NCBI RefSeq assembly: GCF_000341225.1
Contig: NZ_ANAC01000002.1
Span: 62,001 to 126,000, forward strand
Origin: Nocardiopsis alba DSM 43377
GTDB lineage: Bacteria; Actinomycetota; Actinomycetes; Streptosporangiales; Streptosporangiaceae
DNA length: 64,000 nt
Reading direction: 5' to 3'
In this document: positions 25,441 to 34,171 of the stretch, one piece after another
Numbering within the stretch: the stretch's first letter is position 1
Layout: each line of letters begins with the position of its first letter
The notes under the pieces: model-generated
What the model was told of the DNA's origin: nothing
The model's input: the letters and a program-made list of their open reading frames with translations, nothing else
Databases searched by the model: none
Translations under genes and position numbers: made by a program

Positions 25441-26265
25441 TCACGACCGGTGCGGCGGGTGCCCGAACGCCTCCTCGAAGGTCGGGTGGTGCACGCCGAC
25501 GGCCTCGGTGTCCTCCTCCAACCTGAACACGGCCGAGGTGTTCGCGGGCATGTACAGCAGCTCTCCCGGGAGCACCGTGAAGGAGGAGCCGGCGCTCTCG
25601 ACCGTGACCCGCCCCTTGGTGATCACGGCGGCCTCGTCATAGGGGAAGACGAGGTCGAAGACGCCGCCCCGCCCGAACCGGGAGAAGGCGATGCCCATGG
25701 GCGAGCCCTGCTCCCGATCCGCGACGTATCCCACGTAGGCGCGTGAAACCTCGTCCACGGTGACCCAGTCGGTGAGGTCGTCCGAATCGAACACCTGCAT
25801 GATCGTGGGGTCGAAGAAGCCGCCTGAGTGCTCGGGACCACGCGGCGAAGCGGACATGTCGGGCTCCTCGTCCCGCTCGGACAGCGCCCCGAACTCCTCC
25901 ACCGACACCCCGACGGCCTCCTGGAAGGTGGGGTGGTGGACGCAGACCATCCGGAGCCGCTCCTCGATCTCGAACGTGCCGGGCACGCCGCGCGGCTGAT
26001 TCAGGATCTGACCCGGGCCCGCGGAGATCACCCCTTCGGCGGTCCGGACGGTCAGCCGGCCCTCGGTGACCACGGACAGTTCGTCGTAGGGCCAGGAGAA
26101 GTCGAAGTTCACGCCCGCCTCGAAGTGCACGAAGGCCAGCCCCATGGGGGAGCCCTCCCGCCGGTCGGCGACGTAGCCGACGAACGCCTCCCCATCGTGG
26201 AAGGTGTGCGTCTGCCGTACGTCCTCGGCGGTGTAGCGGGCCACGACGGTGGGATCGAAGAACAT
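25441..26265 (-). CDS. Bicupin protein with internal duplication
   Basis: A 274-residue protein made of two copies (about 1-118 and 150-270) of one cupin unit. Both begin FFDPT and share the pattern FVGYVADR-x2-GSPMG, a cupin strand with (S/F)-x-F-x-W/F-P-Y-D-E, G-R-(L/V)-T-V and the end V-H-H-P-T-F-x-E-A. The cupin metal-binding histidines are mostly missing in both halves, so it is a non-canonical or inactive cupin, possibly related to EutQ-like proteins. ATG 26265 is preceded by GGGAGACC. Confidence 0.82.
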   Translation of the reverse strand: MFFDPTVVARYTAEDVRQTHTFHDGEAFVGYVADRREGSPMGLAFVHFEAGVNFDFSWPYDELSVVTEGRLTVRTAEGVISAGPGQILNQPRGVPGTFEIEERLRMVCVHHPTFQEAVGVSVEEFGALSERDEEPDMSASPRGPEHSGGFFDPTIMQVFDSDDLTDWVTVDEVSRAYVGYVADREQGSPMGIAFSRFGRGGVFDLVFPYDEAAVITKGRVTVESAGSSFTVLPGELLYMPANTSAVFRLEEDTEAVGVHHPTFEEAFGHPPHRS

Positions 26266-26411
26266 GGTGGGTCTCCCGTCAGGTGTGCGATTCGTACGTT
26301 TCTTCGGCGGGGTAGGGGATGGCCTGCCCGCCGACCCACGGTCGGACACTGGGCGGTCGGGACCTAATCCGGCCAGGGTGAACCCGGAATAACGGGGCTT
26401 CGGGGTTCAGC

Positions 26412-27389
26412 TCAGGGGGTCGGAGAGGCCATGGCGGCCTGATCCTCGTCGCCGAAGCGCTCCTCCAACTCCAGGGGTGAGGCGTCCAGATCGATCCGCT
26501 CCAACGGCACGCCCCGGGCCGCCTCGATGGCGCCCAGTCTGCGGGTCGCACGATCGGCGGCGTACTCGATGAGCCGGCCGGGAGGGAGCTCGTAACGCCG
26601 GACCTGCGGATCCCGCGACGGGGTGTCGCCGTGTTCGACGGTGCTCAGCACGTGGGGGAGCAGCTCCTCCAGCCGTTCGTGCACCACGCCCCAGCAGGCG
26701 TCGTCCGCGGCCACGTGACGCCGACAGGTGAAGGTGCCCCAGGCCATGTGCCGCCGCTCGTCGTCGCCGATCAGTCGGATGATCCGTCGCATCCCGGGGA
26801 GGATGTCGCGCACGGTGCACACGTGGTTCCACGCGTAGTAGCCCGTCAAAGCCAGCGAGCCCTCGATGACGTGGTTGTAGGTGACCGAGGCGCGCACCTG
26901 GTTGCGAGGGCTCGGATCGTCGAGCAGGGCCTCCATCGAGGCGGGCAGTTCCTCGTAGAACAGGGCCCGGTAGCCCGGGTTGGTGTCGACGTATCCGTGC
27001 AGGTCGTCCCGGACCCCGATCGCGTCGAGCCACAGTCGGAAGGCCTGGACGTGCCGGGCCTCCTCGAAGGCGAACTGTGTCAGGTACATCTCGTCGCCCA
27101 GTCGCCCCTCGGCGGCCATGGCGCGCAGGAAGGGCTGGATGTCCTCGGTGACGGCCTCCTCGCCCGCGGCGAAGAGGGCGCACAGACGCAGAAGACGGGT
27201 GCGCGCCTCTTCGTCGAGTCGCTCCCAGTCCTCGGCGTCGCGGGAGAGGTCGATGTCGGCGGGGTCCCAGAACCTCGCGTTGCCCTTGACGAAGAGCCGT
27301 AGTGGCAGGGAGTCCCAGTTCAGACCGCCCTGACCGAGAGAGCGGAAACCGGAGCGGCGGACGGACGAGGGGGTCGGTGTCGGAGCCAT
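26412..27389 (-). CDS. R2-like ligand-binding oxidase (R2lox) / ribonucleotide reductase R2-like protein
   Basis: A 325-residue diiron/Mn-Fe carboxylate protein of the R2lox group. Known M. tuberculosis R2lox (Rv0233) residues map with a constant +9 offset: metal ligands E77, E110, H113, E176, E211 and H214, plus the Val80 and Tyr171 pair that forms the tyrosine-valine ether crosslink. It should therefore bind a heterodinuclear cofactor and a fatty-acid-like ligand. R2lox physiology is unresolved. ATG 27389 follows GGAGGTGCAC. Confidence 0.9.
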   Translation of the reverse strand: MAPTPTPSSVRRSGFRSLGQGGLNWDSLPLRLFVKGNARFWDPADIDLSRDAEDWERLDEEARTRLLRLCALFAAGEEAVTEDIQPFLRAMAAEGRLGDEMYLTQFAFEEARHVQAFRLWLDAIGVRDDLHGYVDTNPGYRALFYEELPASMEALLDDPSPRNQVRASVTYNHVIEGSLALTGYYAWNHVCTVRDILPGMRRIIRLIGDDERRHMAWGTFTCRRHVAADDACWGVVHERLEELLPHVLSTVEHGDTPSRDPQVRRYELPPGRLIEYAADRATRRLGAIEAARGVPLERIDLDASPLELEERFGDEDQAAMASPTP

Positions 27390-27625
27390 GTGCACCTCCG
27401 TGCGAGGGGTGGAGGGGGGAGGACTTCGAGGCGCGCCGCCCTCATGATTGGACACGAAGGCCCCTCGTGTAAAGACCTTGAGGTGATACGGGCCTCACCG
27501 CCGGCCCCGCACGGCCTCGACGACCCGCAACCCGCGATCCGGTCGAGGACGGCGGCGATCCGGCCTCGCCGAAACGGTACGGTCGGGGGTGAACGACCAC
27601 ATGAACGATCTGATCGGGGGACGAC

Positions 27626-27862
27626 GTGTTCTGTGGTGATCCCGGCAGTCCCGGATACGCCGCGTGCGCCGCCCAGTCCCAGCTCTTCGCGCTGGCCTCG
27701 GTGATCCCCGCACTCCTCGGTCTGGCGCTCCTGGTGGCGGCCTTCACCGCCGCCTCGGTCCGAGGCGATCGCGAACTGCGCGCCCGGACCCTGGGCTACT
27801 CCCTCGTCGCCTGGGGGATCGCCGCCGGCACCTACGTCATCGGGGTCCTGCCCTCCCTGTGA
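27626..27862 (+). CDS. Small two-helix membrane protein
   Basis: A 78-residue protein with a Cys-rich start (MFCGDPGSPGYAACAAQSQ) and two membrane helices (about 20-45 and 56-76), separated by a charged loop SVRGDRELRARTLG. GTG 27626 lies after GGGGGAC. No family was recognised. A 22-bp palindrome starts 4 bp after its stop. Confidence 0.6.
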   Translation: MFCGDPGSPGYAACAAQSQLFALASVIPALLGLALLVAAFTAASVRGDRELRARTLGYSLVAWGIAAGTYVIGVLPSL

Positions 27863-27865
27863 CCG

Positions 27866-27887
27866 GGGGTTCGGGCGCCCGAACCCC
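27866..27887. terminator. Perfect 22-bp palindrome after the small membrane protein
   Basis: The arms GGGGTTCGGGC and GCCCGAACCCC are contiguous and form a perfect stem with no loop, 4 bp after the stop. The core GTTCGGGCGCC recurs at 28033 and, inverted, at 28125, so it is also part of the repeat cluster. Confidence 0.65.
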
Positions 27888-27895
27888 TACCCCGA

Positions 27896-28296
27896 CCCCC
27901 TGGGGTGACGGTCACACGATCTCCTACCTCACCCCCCTGGGGTTGGTGTGGGAGGGTGTGCGGCCGTTACACCCTGCTGTGGCTAGGGCCCGAAAGTGTT
28001 TGCTTTGCGCCTCCGCTGGCGCTTCGGCGCGTGTTCGGGCGCCCTAAGAGGGAGCGTTCTTCATCCTCGTCTACGCCTGGCTCGTTCCTCGCGGGCGGCT
28101 TGACTCGTCTTGCAGAACACTCCCGGCGCCCGAACGGGCAACCCCCCGTGGCGAGGTAGGAGACCGTGTGGAGCGACCCCCTGGGGTACCGGAGGGTGCG
28201 GACTCCCACCTTCACCCCCAGGGGTGTGACCCGCCGCTCGATCTCCTACCTCAACCCCCCCGTGGCGACGGCCACGCGGTCTTCTACCTCACCACG
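27896..28296. repeat. Cluster of about five imperfect inverted intergenic repeats
   Basis: A unit of about 35-45 bp, with ends GGGGTGA...TCACCCC and core GATCTCCTACCTCA, is repeated in alternating orientation. The copies are at 27896-27942 (+), 27940-27976 (-, weaker), 28141-28188 (-), 28216-28260 (+) and 28259-28296 (+, core TCTTCTACCTCA). Several share the CCCC(T/A)GGGG junction. The cluster fills the space between the small membrane gene and XPB, and a separate palindromic element is inserted between the second and third copies. No gene is supported here. Confidence 0.65.
27995..28121. repeat. 127-bp palindromic insert inside the repeat cluster
   Basis: The ends AGTGTTTGC (27995-28003) and GCAGAACACT (28112-28121) are imperfect inverted repeats. 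A longer dyad, GTTCGGGCGCC (28033-28043) with GGCGCCCGAAC (28125-28135), surrounds the right part. The end sequence resembles that of the 12314-12539 element (AGTGTTTT...), suggesting related miniature elements. Confidence 0.45.
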
Positions 28297-28315
28297 GGGC
28301 CGCCCGAACATCTCC

Positions 28316-29962
28316 TCAGCTCTCGTCGCCGGCCAGGAGGTCGGAGGCGTCGGTGATCCGGTACGCGTAGCCCTGTTCGGCGAGGAAGCGCTGCCGGTGG
28401 GCCGCGTAGTCCTGGTCGAGGGTGTCGCGGGCGACCACCGCGTAGAAGCGGGCGGTGCGGCCGTCGGCCTTCGGGCGCAGTACCCGGCCCAGGCGCTGGG
28501 CCTCCTCTTGGCGTGAGCCGAAGGAGCCCGACACCTGCACGGCGACGCCGGCCTCGGGGAGGTCGATCGAGAAGTTGGCGACCTTGGACACCACCAGGGT
28601 GCGCAGCTCTCCGGAGCGGAAGGCGTCGAAGAGACGTTCACGCTCCTTGTTGCGGGTCTCGCCCTTGATGACGGGGGCGCCCAGACGTTCGCCGAGCTCG
28701 TCGAGCTGGTCGATGTAGGAGCCGATGACCAGCACCTGTTCCGCGGAGTGGCGTTCCACGATCTCGCGCACCACCGAGGTCTTGGTCTCGGAGGAGGCGC
28801 AGAACCGGTAGCGGTCCTCGGGTTCGGCGGTCGCGTAGGCGAGCCGTTCGGACTCGGTCAGGTCGACCCGGACCTCCACGCAGTCCGCGGGGGCGATCCA
28901 GCCCTGGTTCTCCATGTCCTTCCACGGCGCGTCGTAGCGTTTGGGGCCGATGAGCGAGAACACGTCGCCTTCGCGGCCGTCCTCGCGGACCAGGGTCGCG
29001 GTGAGCCCTAGACGGCGTCGGGCCTGAAGGTCGGCGGTCATCCGGAAGATCGGCGCGGGCAGCAGGTGGACCTCGTCGTAGACCACCAGCCCCCAGTCCT
29101 TGGCGTCGAACAGCTCCAGGTGCGTGTAGACGCCCTTACGGCGGGCGGCCATCACCTGGTAGGTGGCGATGGTGACCGGCCGGATCTCCTTGCGGGTTCC
29201 CGAGTACTCGCCGATCTCGTCCTCGGTGAGGGAGGTGCGACGCAGCAGCTCCGTCTTCCACTGGTGGACCGACACCGTGTTGGTGACCAGGATGAGGGTG
29301 GTGGCGCCGGTCATCGCCATGGCGGCGGCGCCGACGATCGTCTTGCCCGCGCCGCAGGGCAGGACCACCACGCCCGAGCCGCCGGCGTGGAAACTCTCGG
29401 CGGCCTCGCGCTGGTAGCCGCGCAGCTCCCAGTCGCCGTCGGCCAGTTCGATGGCGTGGGCCTCGCCGTCGACGTATCCGGCCAGGTCCTCGGCGGGCCA
29501 GCCGATCTTCAGCAGGGCCTGTTTGAGGTTGCCCCGCTCGCTGGGGTGCACGGCGACGGAGTCCTCGCTCAGCCGTTCGCCCAACATGCCCTTGAGCTTC
29601 TTGGCGCGGACGACCTCCTCCAGGACCGCGCGGTCCGAGGACTCCAGGACCAGTCCGTGGACCGGGTCGCCGACCAGGGTGAGCCGGCCGTACCGGTCCA
29701 TCGTCTCGGCGATGTCCACGAGCAGGGAGTGAGGTACCGGGAAGCGGGAGAACCGGATGAGGGCGTCCACGACCTGTTCGGCGTCGTGTCCCGCCGCGCG
29801 CGCGTTCCACAGCGCCAGCGGGGTGATCCGATAGGTGTGCACGTGCTCGGGGGCGCGCTCCAGTTCGGCGAACGGGGCGATGGCGCGGCGGCACTCGGAG
29901 GCCGACTCGTGGTCGATCTCCAGGAGCAGGGTCTTGTCGGATTGGACGATCAAACAGGACAC
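28316..29962 (-). CDS. DNA repair helicase XPB (ERCC3-like)
   Basis: A 548-residue superfamily 2 helicase of the bacterial XPB type. An N-terminal helicase-associated domain (1-170) precedes the core, with Walker A LPCGAGKT (201-208), Walker B box DEVH (296-299), TATL (321-324), the XPB RED motif in VREDGRE and motif VI QRLGRVLRP (489-497). It should unwind DNA in 3'-5' direction in nucleotide excision repair. Its usual actinobacterial companion is encoded at 31554-34004 on the same strand, with three small membrane proteins between them. Confidence 0.95.
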   Translation of the reverse strand: MSCLIVQSDKTLLLEIDHESASECRRAIAPFAELERAPEHVHTYRITPLALWNARAAGHDAEQVVDALIRFSRFPVPHSLLVDIAETMDRYGRLTLVGDPVHGLVLESSDRAVLEEVVRAKKLKGMLGERLSEDSVAVHPSERGNLKQALLKIGWPAEDLAGYVDGEAHAIELADGDWELRGYQREAAESFHAGGSGVVVLPCGAGKTIVGAAAMAMTGATTLILVTNTVSVHQWKTELLRRTSLTEDEIGEYSGTRKEIRPVTIATYQVMAARRKGVYTHLELFDAKDWGLVVYDEVHLLPAPIFRMTADLQARRRLGLTATLVREDGREGDVFSLIGPKRYDAPWKDMENQGWIAPADCVEVRVDLTESERLAYATAEPEDRYRFCASSETKTSVVREIVERHSAEQVLVIGSYIDQLDELGERLGAPVIKGETRNKERERLFDAFRSGELRTLVVSKVANFSIDLPEAGVAVQVSGSFGSRQEEAQRLGRVLRPKADGRTARFYAVVARDTLDQDYAAHRQRFLAEQGYAYRITDASDLLAGDES

Positions 29963-30043
29963 GCGGGACCTTCCGAGGGACGGTGGACGAGGGGCGACCC
30001 CAGATGCAACACCGGAGGCCGCCCGATCATGCCCGTCGGGGTG

Positions 30044-30373
30044 TCACGACGTCAGGACGGCGAACACGATGATGCCCACGAAGAACAGCACCAGGAGCCC
30101 GATGACGACGCCGTTGGCGATCCACGCGTAGCGGGTGAACCGGGAGACCTTCTCGTGGTCGTACTGCTCGCTGACGGCCATGATCGAGAAGATCAGACCG
30201 ACCGCGGCGAAGATCCCGTAGCAGGAGATCACCAGGAGGACGGAGACGACCAGCGCCGCGATGGCGCCCCCCTTGGGCGGCGGCACCGGGTAGGGGGAGT
30301 GGAAGTGACCGGGCGGCGGCGGATAGCCGGGGCCCTGGCCGCCGTAGGGGTCGTGTGGGGGACCGTAACTCAT
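30044..30373 (-). CDS. Small two-helix membrane protein, paralogue 1 (DUF4190/CD225-like)
   Basis: A 109-residue protein. It has a Pro/Gly-rich cytoplasmic N terminus (YGGQGPGYPPPPGHFHSPYPVPPPKGG), a membrane helix near 38-60, a loop with VSRFTRYAWIANG and a second helix near 84-107. The layout resembles DUF4190 or dispanin/CD225 proteins. It is one of three tandem paralogues sharing an (F/Y/L)-(T/I)-R-Y-(A/T/S)-W motif before the second helix. Confidence 0.75.
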   Translation of the reverse strand: MSYGPPHDPYGGQGPGYPPPPGHFHSPYPVPPPKGGAIAALVVSVLLVISCYGIFAAVGLIFSIMAVSEQYDHEKVSRFTRYAWIANGVVIGLLVLFFVGIIVFAVLTS

Positions 30374-30440
30374 ATGTGGTTCTTGCTTTCACTGGGCGGG
30401 CGTCGCTGAGGCCCGGGGGTGTGCTGTCGGACGGGGTCGG

Positions 30441-30908
30441 TCAGATGCCGAGGAGCAGGATGAAGAAGGTGAGGACGAGCACCGGGATCGCGAACACCAC
30501 GTACAGGGCGGTGTAGGCGAAGGTGCATCCCCAGGTGTAGCGGATGTATCGCTCGACGGCCTCGGTGTCGGGTACGCGCTTCAGTGCCATGACCCCCATG
30601 ACGATCCCGGGGACGTTGGCGAGCACGATGAAGAACCAGAGCCCCATCGAGAAACCGAGGATCGGTACCACCAGTGTGAGCAGCGCGACGACCAGAGCGG
30701 CCACGGCCCCGCCCACACGGGGCGGCGGTCCGGAGGGGTCGAAGGAGGCACGACGCGGCGGCACCGGGGCGGTCCACGGCGGAGGAGGGCCGACCGTAGG
30801 GGGCGGAGGAGCGCCCGCGGAGCGGCTCGGCCCGGGGACGGGCGGGCGTGCGAGGGAGGCGGGCTCCCGGGTCCAGAAGGCTCGAGGGTCGTGCGGTTCA
30901 CCGTTCAA
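30441..30908 (-). CDS. Small two-helix membrane protein, paralogue 2
   Basis: A 155-residue relative of the neighbouring gene with a longer Pro-rich N terminus (APPPPTVGPPPPWTAPVPP), then VGGAVAALVVALLTLVVPILGF, a loop with AVERYIRYTWGC and a last helix FAIPVLVLTFFILLLG. It is tandem with the other two paralogues (67-bp gap). Confidence 0.75.
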   Translation of the reverse strand: MNGEPHDPRAFWTREPASLARPPVPGPSRSAGAPPPPTVGPPPPWTAPVPPRRASFDPSGPPPRVGGAVAALVVALLTLVVPILGFSMGLWFFIVLANVPGIVMGVMALKRVPDTEAVERYIRYTWGCTFAYTALYVVFAIPVLVLTFFILLLGI

Positions 30909-31033
30909 GGTCCACCGAGCCTCCTTTCGATCGATGCCCGACCCGTTCGGGTCGTTCGCGCCGTTTCTGGTCGCATACCCGTCTCGTCCGTATCGGACGC
31001 GGTCGGCTCCCTCCCGGTTCTGCCAATCCGGGG

Positions 31034-31456
31034 TCAGTACTGTGTCACGTCGACGATCCCTTGGATCCAGTCACCCGCCTGGGTGAACATCACGAAGGTC
31101 AGGATCACCATCACGAAGAACATGACCCCCGCCGCTCCCAGGCAGTACCAGGAGTAGCGGGTCAGGACCTCGGCCTGATCCGGCCGGCCCCGGTCCCGCG
31201 CGTGCGCCGCCCGCACCGCGAACGTGATTCCGGCGATGCCGAAGATCCAGTTGGCGCAGCACAGGGCGGTGATGGAGTGCAGGATCAGCGCCATGGTGGA
31301 ACTACTGGAGGCGCCCCCGTTCGCGGTGGGGGAGGAGGCTTCGCGCTCCTCGTCCCGTTCCCGCTCCGGGGCCCGATCCCGACCCTTCGGCGTACGGTCC
31401 TCGTGCCCGCGGTCGCGGGGGGACGAGGCTCCAGGGGGCAGTGACGCGTTGCTCAT
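31034..31456 (-). CDS. Small two-helix membrane protein, paralogue 3 (dispanin-like)
   Basis: About 140 residues. Instead of a Pro-rich tail, it has a highly charged N terminus (RDRGHEDRTPKGRDRAPERERDEERE). The first helix includes a CCANW motif and GIAGITFAVRAAHA, then comes a loop with EVLTRYSWYCLG and a final helix VMFFVMVILTFVMF. This arrangement is close to CD225/dispanin proteins. ATG 31456 has GGGAAGAG upstream. Confidence 0.72.
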   Translation of the reverse strand: MSNASLPPGASSPRDRGHEDRTPKGRDRAPERERDEEREASSPTANGGASSSSTMALILHSITALCCANWIFGIAGITFAVRAAHARDRGRPDQAEVLTRYSWYCLGAAGVMFFVMVILTFVMFTQAGDWIQGIVDVTQY

Positions 31457-31553
31457 GTGGGACTCTTCCCGGGTCCGGACCAACCGATCAGACGCCACTC
31501 TAGGGGGTGGCCCCGTCAGGGCGGGCGAGGCCCGGGGCGGTCCGGGCGCGCGC

Positions 31554-34004
31554 TCAGGCGTCGTCGTCCCCCGCGGCCAGTTCGGCCAGGCCGGTGACGC
31601 GGTGGAGCGCGAACCGTTGGACCGCGTCGCGGGTGGTGTCGTAGGCGATGAGGAAACCGCCGTCGATCCGCTCCGGCGCGACGATCCGGCCGACCTGACG
31701 GCCGTCGGTGTCGGTGTAGCCGATCCACACGCGGCGCTCGTCGGCGGCGGCCCGTTCCAGGACCTCCACCAAGGCGTTGACGCGGGCCCCGGCCGTGCCG
31801 TCCTCGGGCAGGAGCACGGGGACCCTCGCCACCGTCGCGGCCTCGTCCCCCGCGCGCAGGGCCCGGACGGCGGCGCGGATGCCGGCGGAGGTCGGGGCGG
31901 CCGAGGACTCGACGTCGGTGTCCGGTTCGGCGCGGCGTACCTCGGGTCGGCTCAGGCTCATGGCGCCGTCACCGCTCTCGGCCACGGGGTGGTAGCCGAG
32001 CCGGTCCAGCCGCTCCATCAACGCCGCCCGATTGAGCCCGCTCACCACGACGGTGGGGGCCAGGGCCACCAGTTCGAGGTCGGCGGCCCGCCGGTCGCCG
32101 ACCAGTTCGGCGAGCAGCGAGGGTTCGTCGCAGCGCAGGTAGCTGGAGGCGCTGCCCGCCCTCAACCGGCCGTGTTTGCGGCCCACGTCGGAGACCAGGT
32201 AGCGCAGCGCCTGGGGCAGCGGGGTCCGCGAGTGACGTTCGAGCATCCCGATGATGTCGGTGGTCCCGCGTCCGGCGTCCAGGGCCCGGCGGATCGAGTC
32301 CTCGGTGAAGCGGTAGACCGTGGCGCCTCCGGTGGACTCCACGTCGGCGGTGAGCGCGAGCTCCCGGGCCAGACCGTTCACCAACGGGCCCGGGGCCACG
32401 GCGGTCAGGTCCCCTTGGACCAGGACGTGGTCCAGGGGCCGGGGCAGCCCGGCGGCGAGGATCTCGGCGGCGCTCTCCTCGTCGTCGACGAGCAGAGGGC
32501 GCGTGTGCTCGGCGAGGGCGCCCGCGCCGGTCAGGCCCAGGGCGGCCGCCTCGGTCAGGGCGGTCTCCACCAGTTCGGTGTGCACCGGAGAGCGACGCCG
32601 GGGGTGGCGCCAGTCCAGACGGGCGATCAGTGAGGCCGGGTCGGGAGAGGTACCGGGCTCGGCCTCACCGAGTTCGATCAGCACGTCGCGGCGTACCTGG
32701 GGAGCGGCGGGACGGACCAACCCCGGGCCGAGGACGTTGCGCACCCGACCGCCGGAGTCGCGAGAGCCGGCCAGGGAGGCCACCCGGTCCGAACCCGCCC
32801 AGGCGTGGGCCAGACGCAGCCACCGCCGTTCGGCCGGGCTCTCCCGCCACAGATCGAACTCGCGGGTGGGCAGCCATTCGCCGGACAGCCGGTCGTCGGT
32901 GCCGAGCAGCCCGGCGGCGCGGGCCGTCTCCAGGTAGAGGGCGGCGGTGGCGTCGTCGGTCTCCATCGTGCGGGCGGCCCGACGTAGATCGCGCACGCCC
33001 AGTCCGCCGTTGCGCAGGACCGCCGCGGGCTCCCGGGACCACTGTTCCAGCAGCTCCTCGATGGCGCGCAGGACGACGAAGGCCTGGCCGGCCGCGGCGC
33101 GTTCCACGGCCTCGGGGTCCCGCGCACGTCCCTCGAAGGGCGGGGGCGCGGTGCTCACGTCCCGGAACAGCACGTCCGAACGCAGGTACAGGCCGACCTC
33201 GCGGGGAAGGGTGAGCGTGTCGTCCCCCACCGGAACGAGCAGGCCTCGGGCGATGAGCGTCTCGACCGGGGAGGAGGCCGTGGCCAGGGTGATCTCCCGG
33301 CGGGCGTCCGAGACGGTGCCGTTGGGCGGCCCCCAGGCGAGCCCGTCCAGGAGCCGGTGCGCCGAGGCGTCGACCTCGCCGATCAGGCCGCGGATCCGAT
33401 CGGGGTCGGACAGGGCGGTGGCGACCGCCTCCACGGGGGAGTCGGCGGTGCTGTGCGGCACCAGGTCGGCGGCCAGTCGTTCGACCGTACGATGCGGCAG
33501 GGCGGCCAACGGCACGCGGGCGGGCGGCCCCAGACGCGCCGGGTGGGGGAGCAGGTCGCGCAGGATCTGGACCGGGCGCAGCCGGCCCCGGTCGGGCCAG
33601 ACCAGCGCCAGGGAGGCCAGGGTGCGCAGGGCGTCGTCGAGCGGATCACGCCCGGTGCCCCGCGCCGGGGTCATACCGAGAGCGCGGGCGAGGTCGACGG
33701 GGAGCGTGCCCACCGGTTCGGACATGCGGTCGTCGCCGAGGGCGACCACGGACTCCAGGACCTGGAGGGTGAACCGGTCGAGACGCTCCAGAGCGCGGAG
33801 CACGGCGTTGCGCGAGGTCGCACGGTGGGCCAGGGCGCCCATATCGGTCGGGACCGGTCGGGCCAGGTCCGGCCGGGCGCGCAGGAGGGCCGTGAGCTCG
33901 TCGTCGGAGCGCGAGCGGAGCCAGGCGGTGAACGTGGGAGGCCGTCCCGTGGCCGCGTCGTCGGCGGGGTCGCCGGTGGGCTCGGGCCGTGCGTAGTGCG
34001 TCAT
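31554..34004 (-). CDS. Helicase-associated protein with C-terminal WYL-like domain (XPB companion)
   Basis: An 816-residue protein matching the actinobacterial XPB-associated family (Rv0862c type). It has multiple helical winged-helix-like segments, a helicase-C-terminal/XPB-like middle part (LVQGDLTAVAPGPLVNGLARELALTADVESTGGATVYRFTEDSIRRALD split over about residues 535-585) and a C-terminal WYL-like domain (RVWIGYTDTDGRQVGRIVAPERIDGGFLIAYD). No Walker A is visible, so it is not itself a helicase. Neighbouring XPB on the same strand suggests partnership in DNA repair. Confidence 0.85.
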   Translation of the reverse strand: MTHYARPEPTGDPADDAATGRPPTFTAWLRSRSDDELTALLRARPDLARPVPTDMGALAHRATSRNAVLRALERLDRFTLQVLESVVALGDDRMSEPVGTLPVDLARALGMTPARGTGRDPLDDALRTLASLALVWPDRGRLRPVQILRDLLPHPARLGPPARVPLAALPHRTVERLAADLVPHSTADSPVEAVATALSDPDRIRGLIGEVDASAHRLLDGLAWGPPNGTVSDARREITLATASSPVETLIARGLLVPVGDDTLTLPREVGLYLRSDVLFRDVSTAPPPFEGRARDPEAVERAAAGQAFVVLRAIEELLEQWSREPAAVLRNGGLGVRDLRRAARTMETDDATAALYLETARAAGLLGTDDRLSGEWLPTREFDLWRESPAERRWLRLAHAWAGSDRVASLAGSRDSGGRVRNVLGPGLVRPAAPQVRRDVLIELGEAEPGTSPDPASLIARLDWRHPRRRSPVHTELVETALTEAAALGLTGAGALAEHTRPLLVDDEESAAEILAAGLPRPLDHVLVQGDLTAVAPGPLVNGLARELALTADVESTGGATVYRFTEDSIRRALDAGRGTTDIIGMLERHSRTPLPQALRYLVSDVGRKHGRLRAGSASSYLRCDEPSLLAELVGDRRAADLELVALAPTVVVSGLNRAALMERLDRLGYHPVAESGDGAMSLSRPEVRRAEPDTDVESSAAPTSAGIRAAVRALRAGDEAATVARVPVLLPEDGTAGARVNALVEVLERAAADERRVWIGYTDTDGRQVGRIVAPERIDGGFLIAYDTTRDAVQRFALHRVTGLAELAAGDDDA

Positions 34005-34171
34005 CGGATCCCACGCTAAGCGATCCGGCCATCGACGGTGTACCCGCTCCCCGGCCGGACCTCTCCCAGGTCGTCCGCCCCCACTTCGACGGCCGTATCG
34101 GAAGGGAATGGGACATCCGAAACAGAGGGGTGGGGGTTAAAAGGCGGTTCGTCGTCGGCCAATATGGGGCC

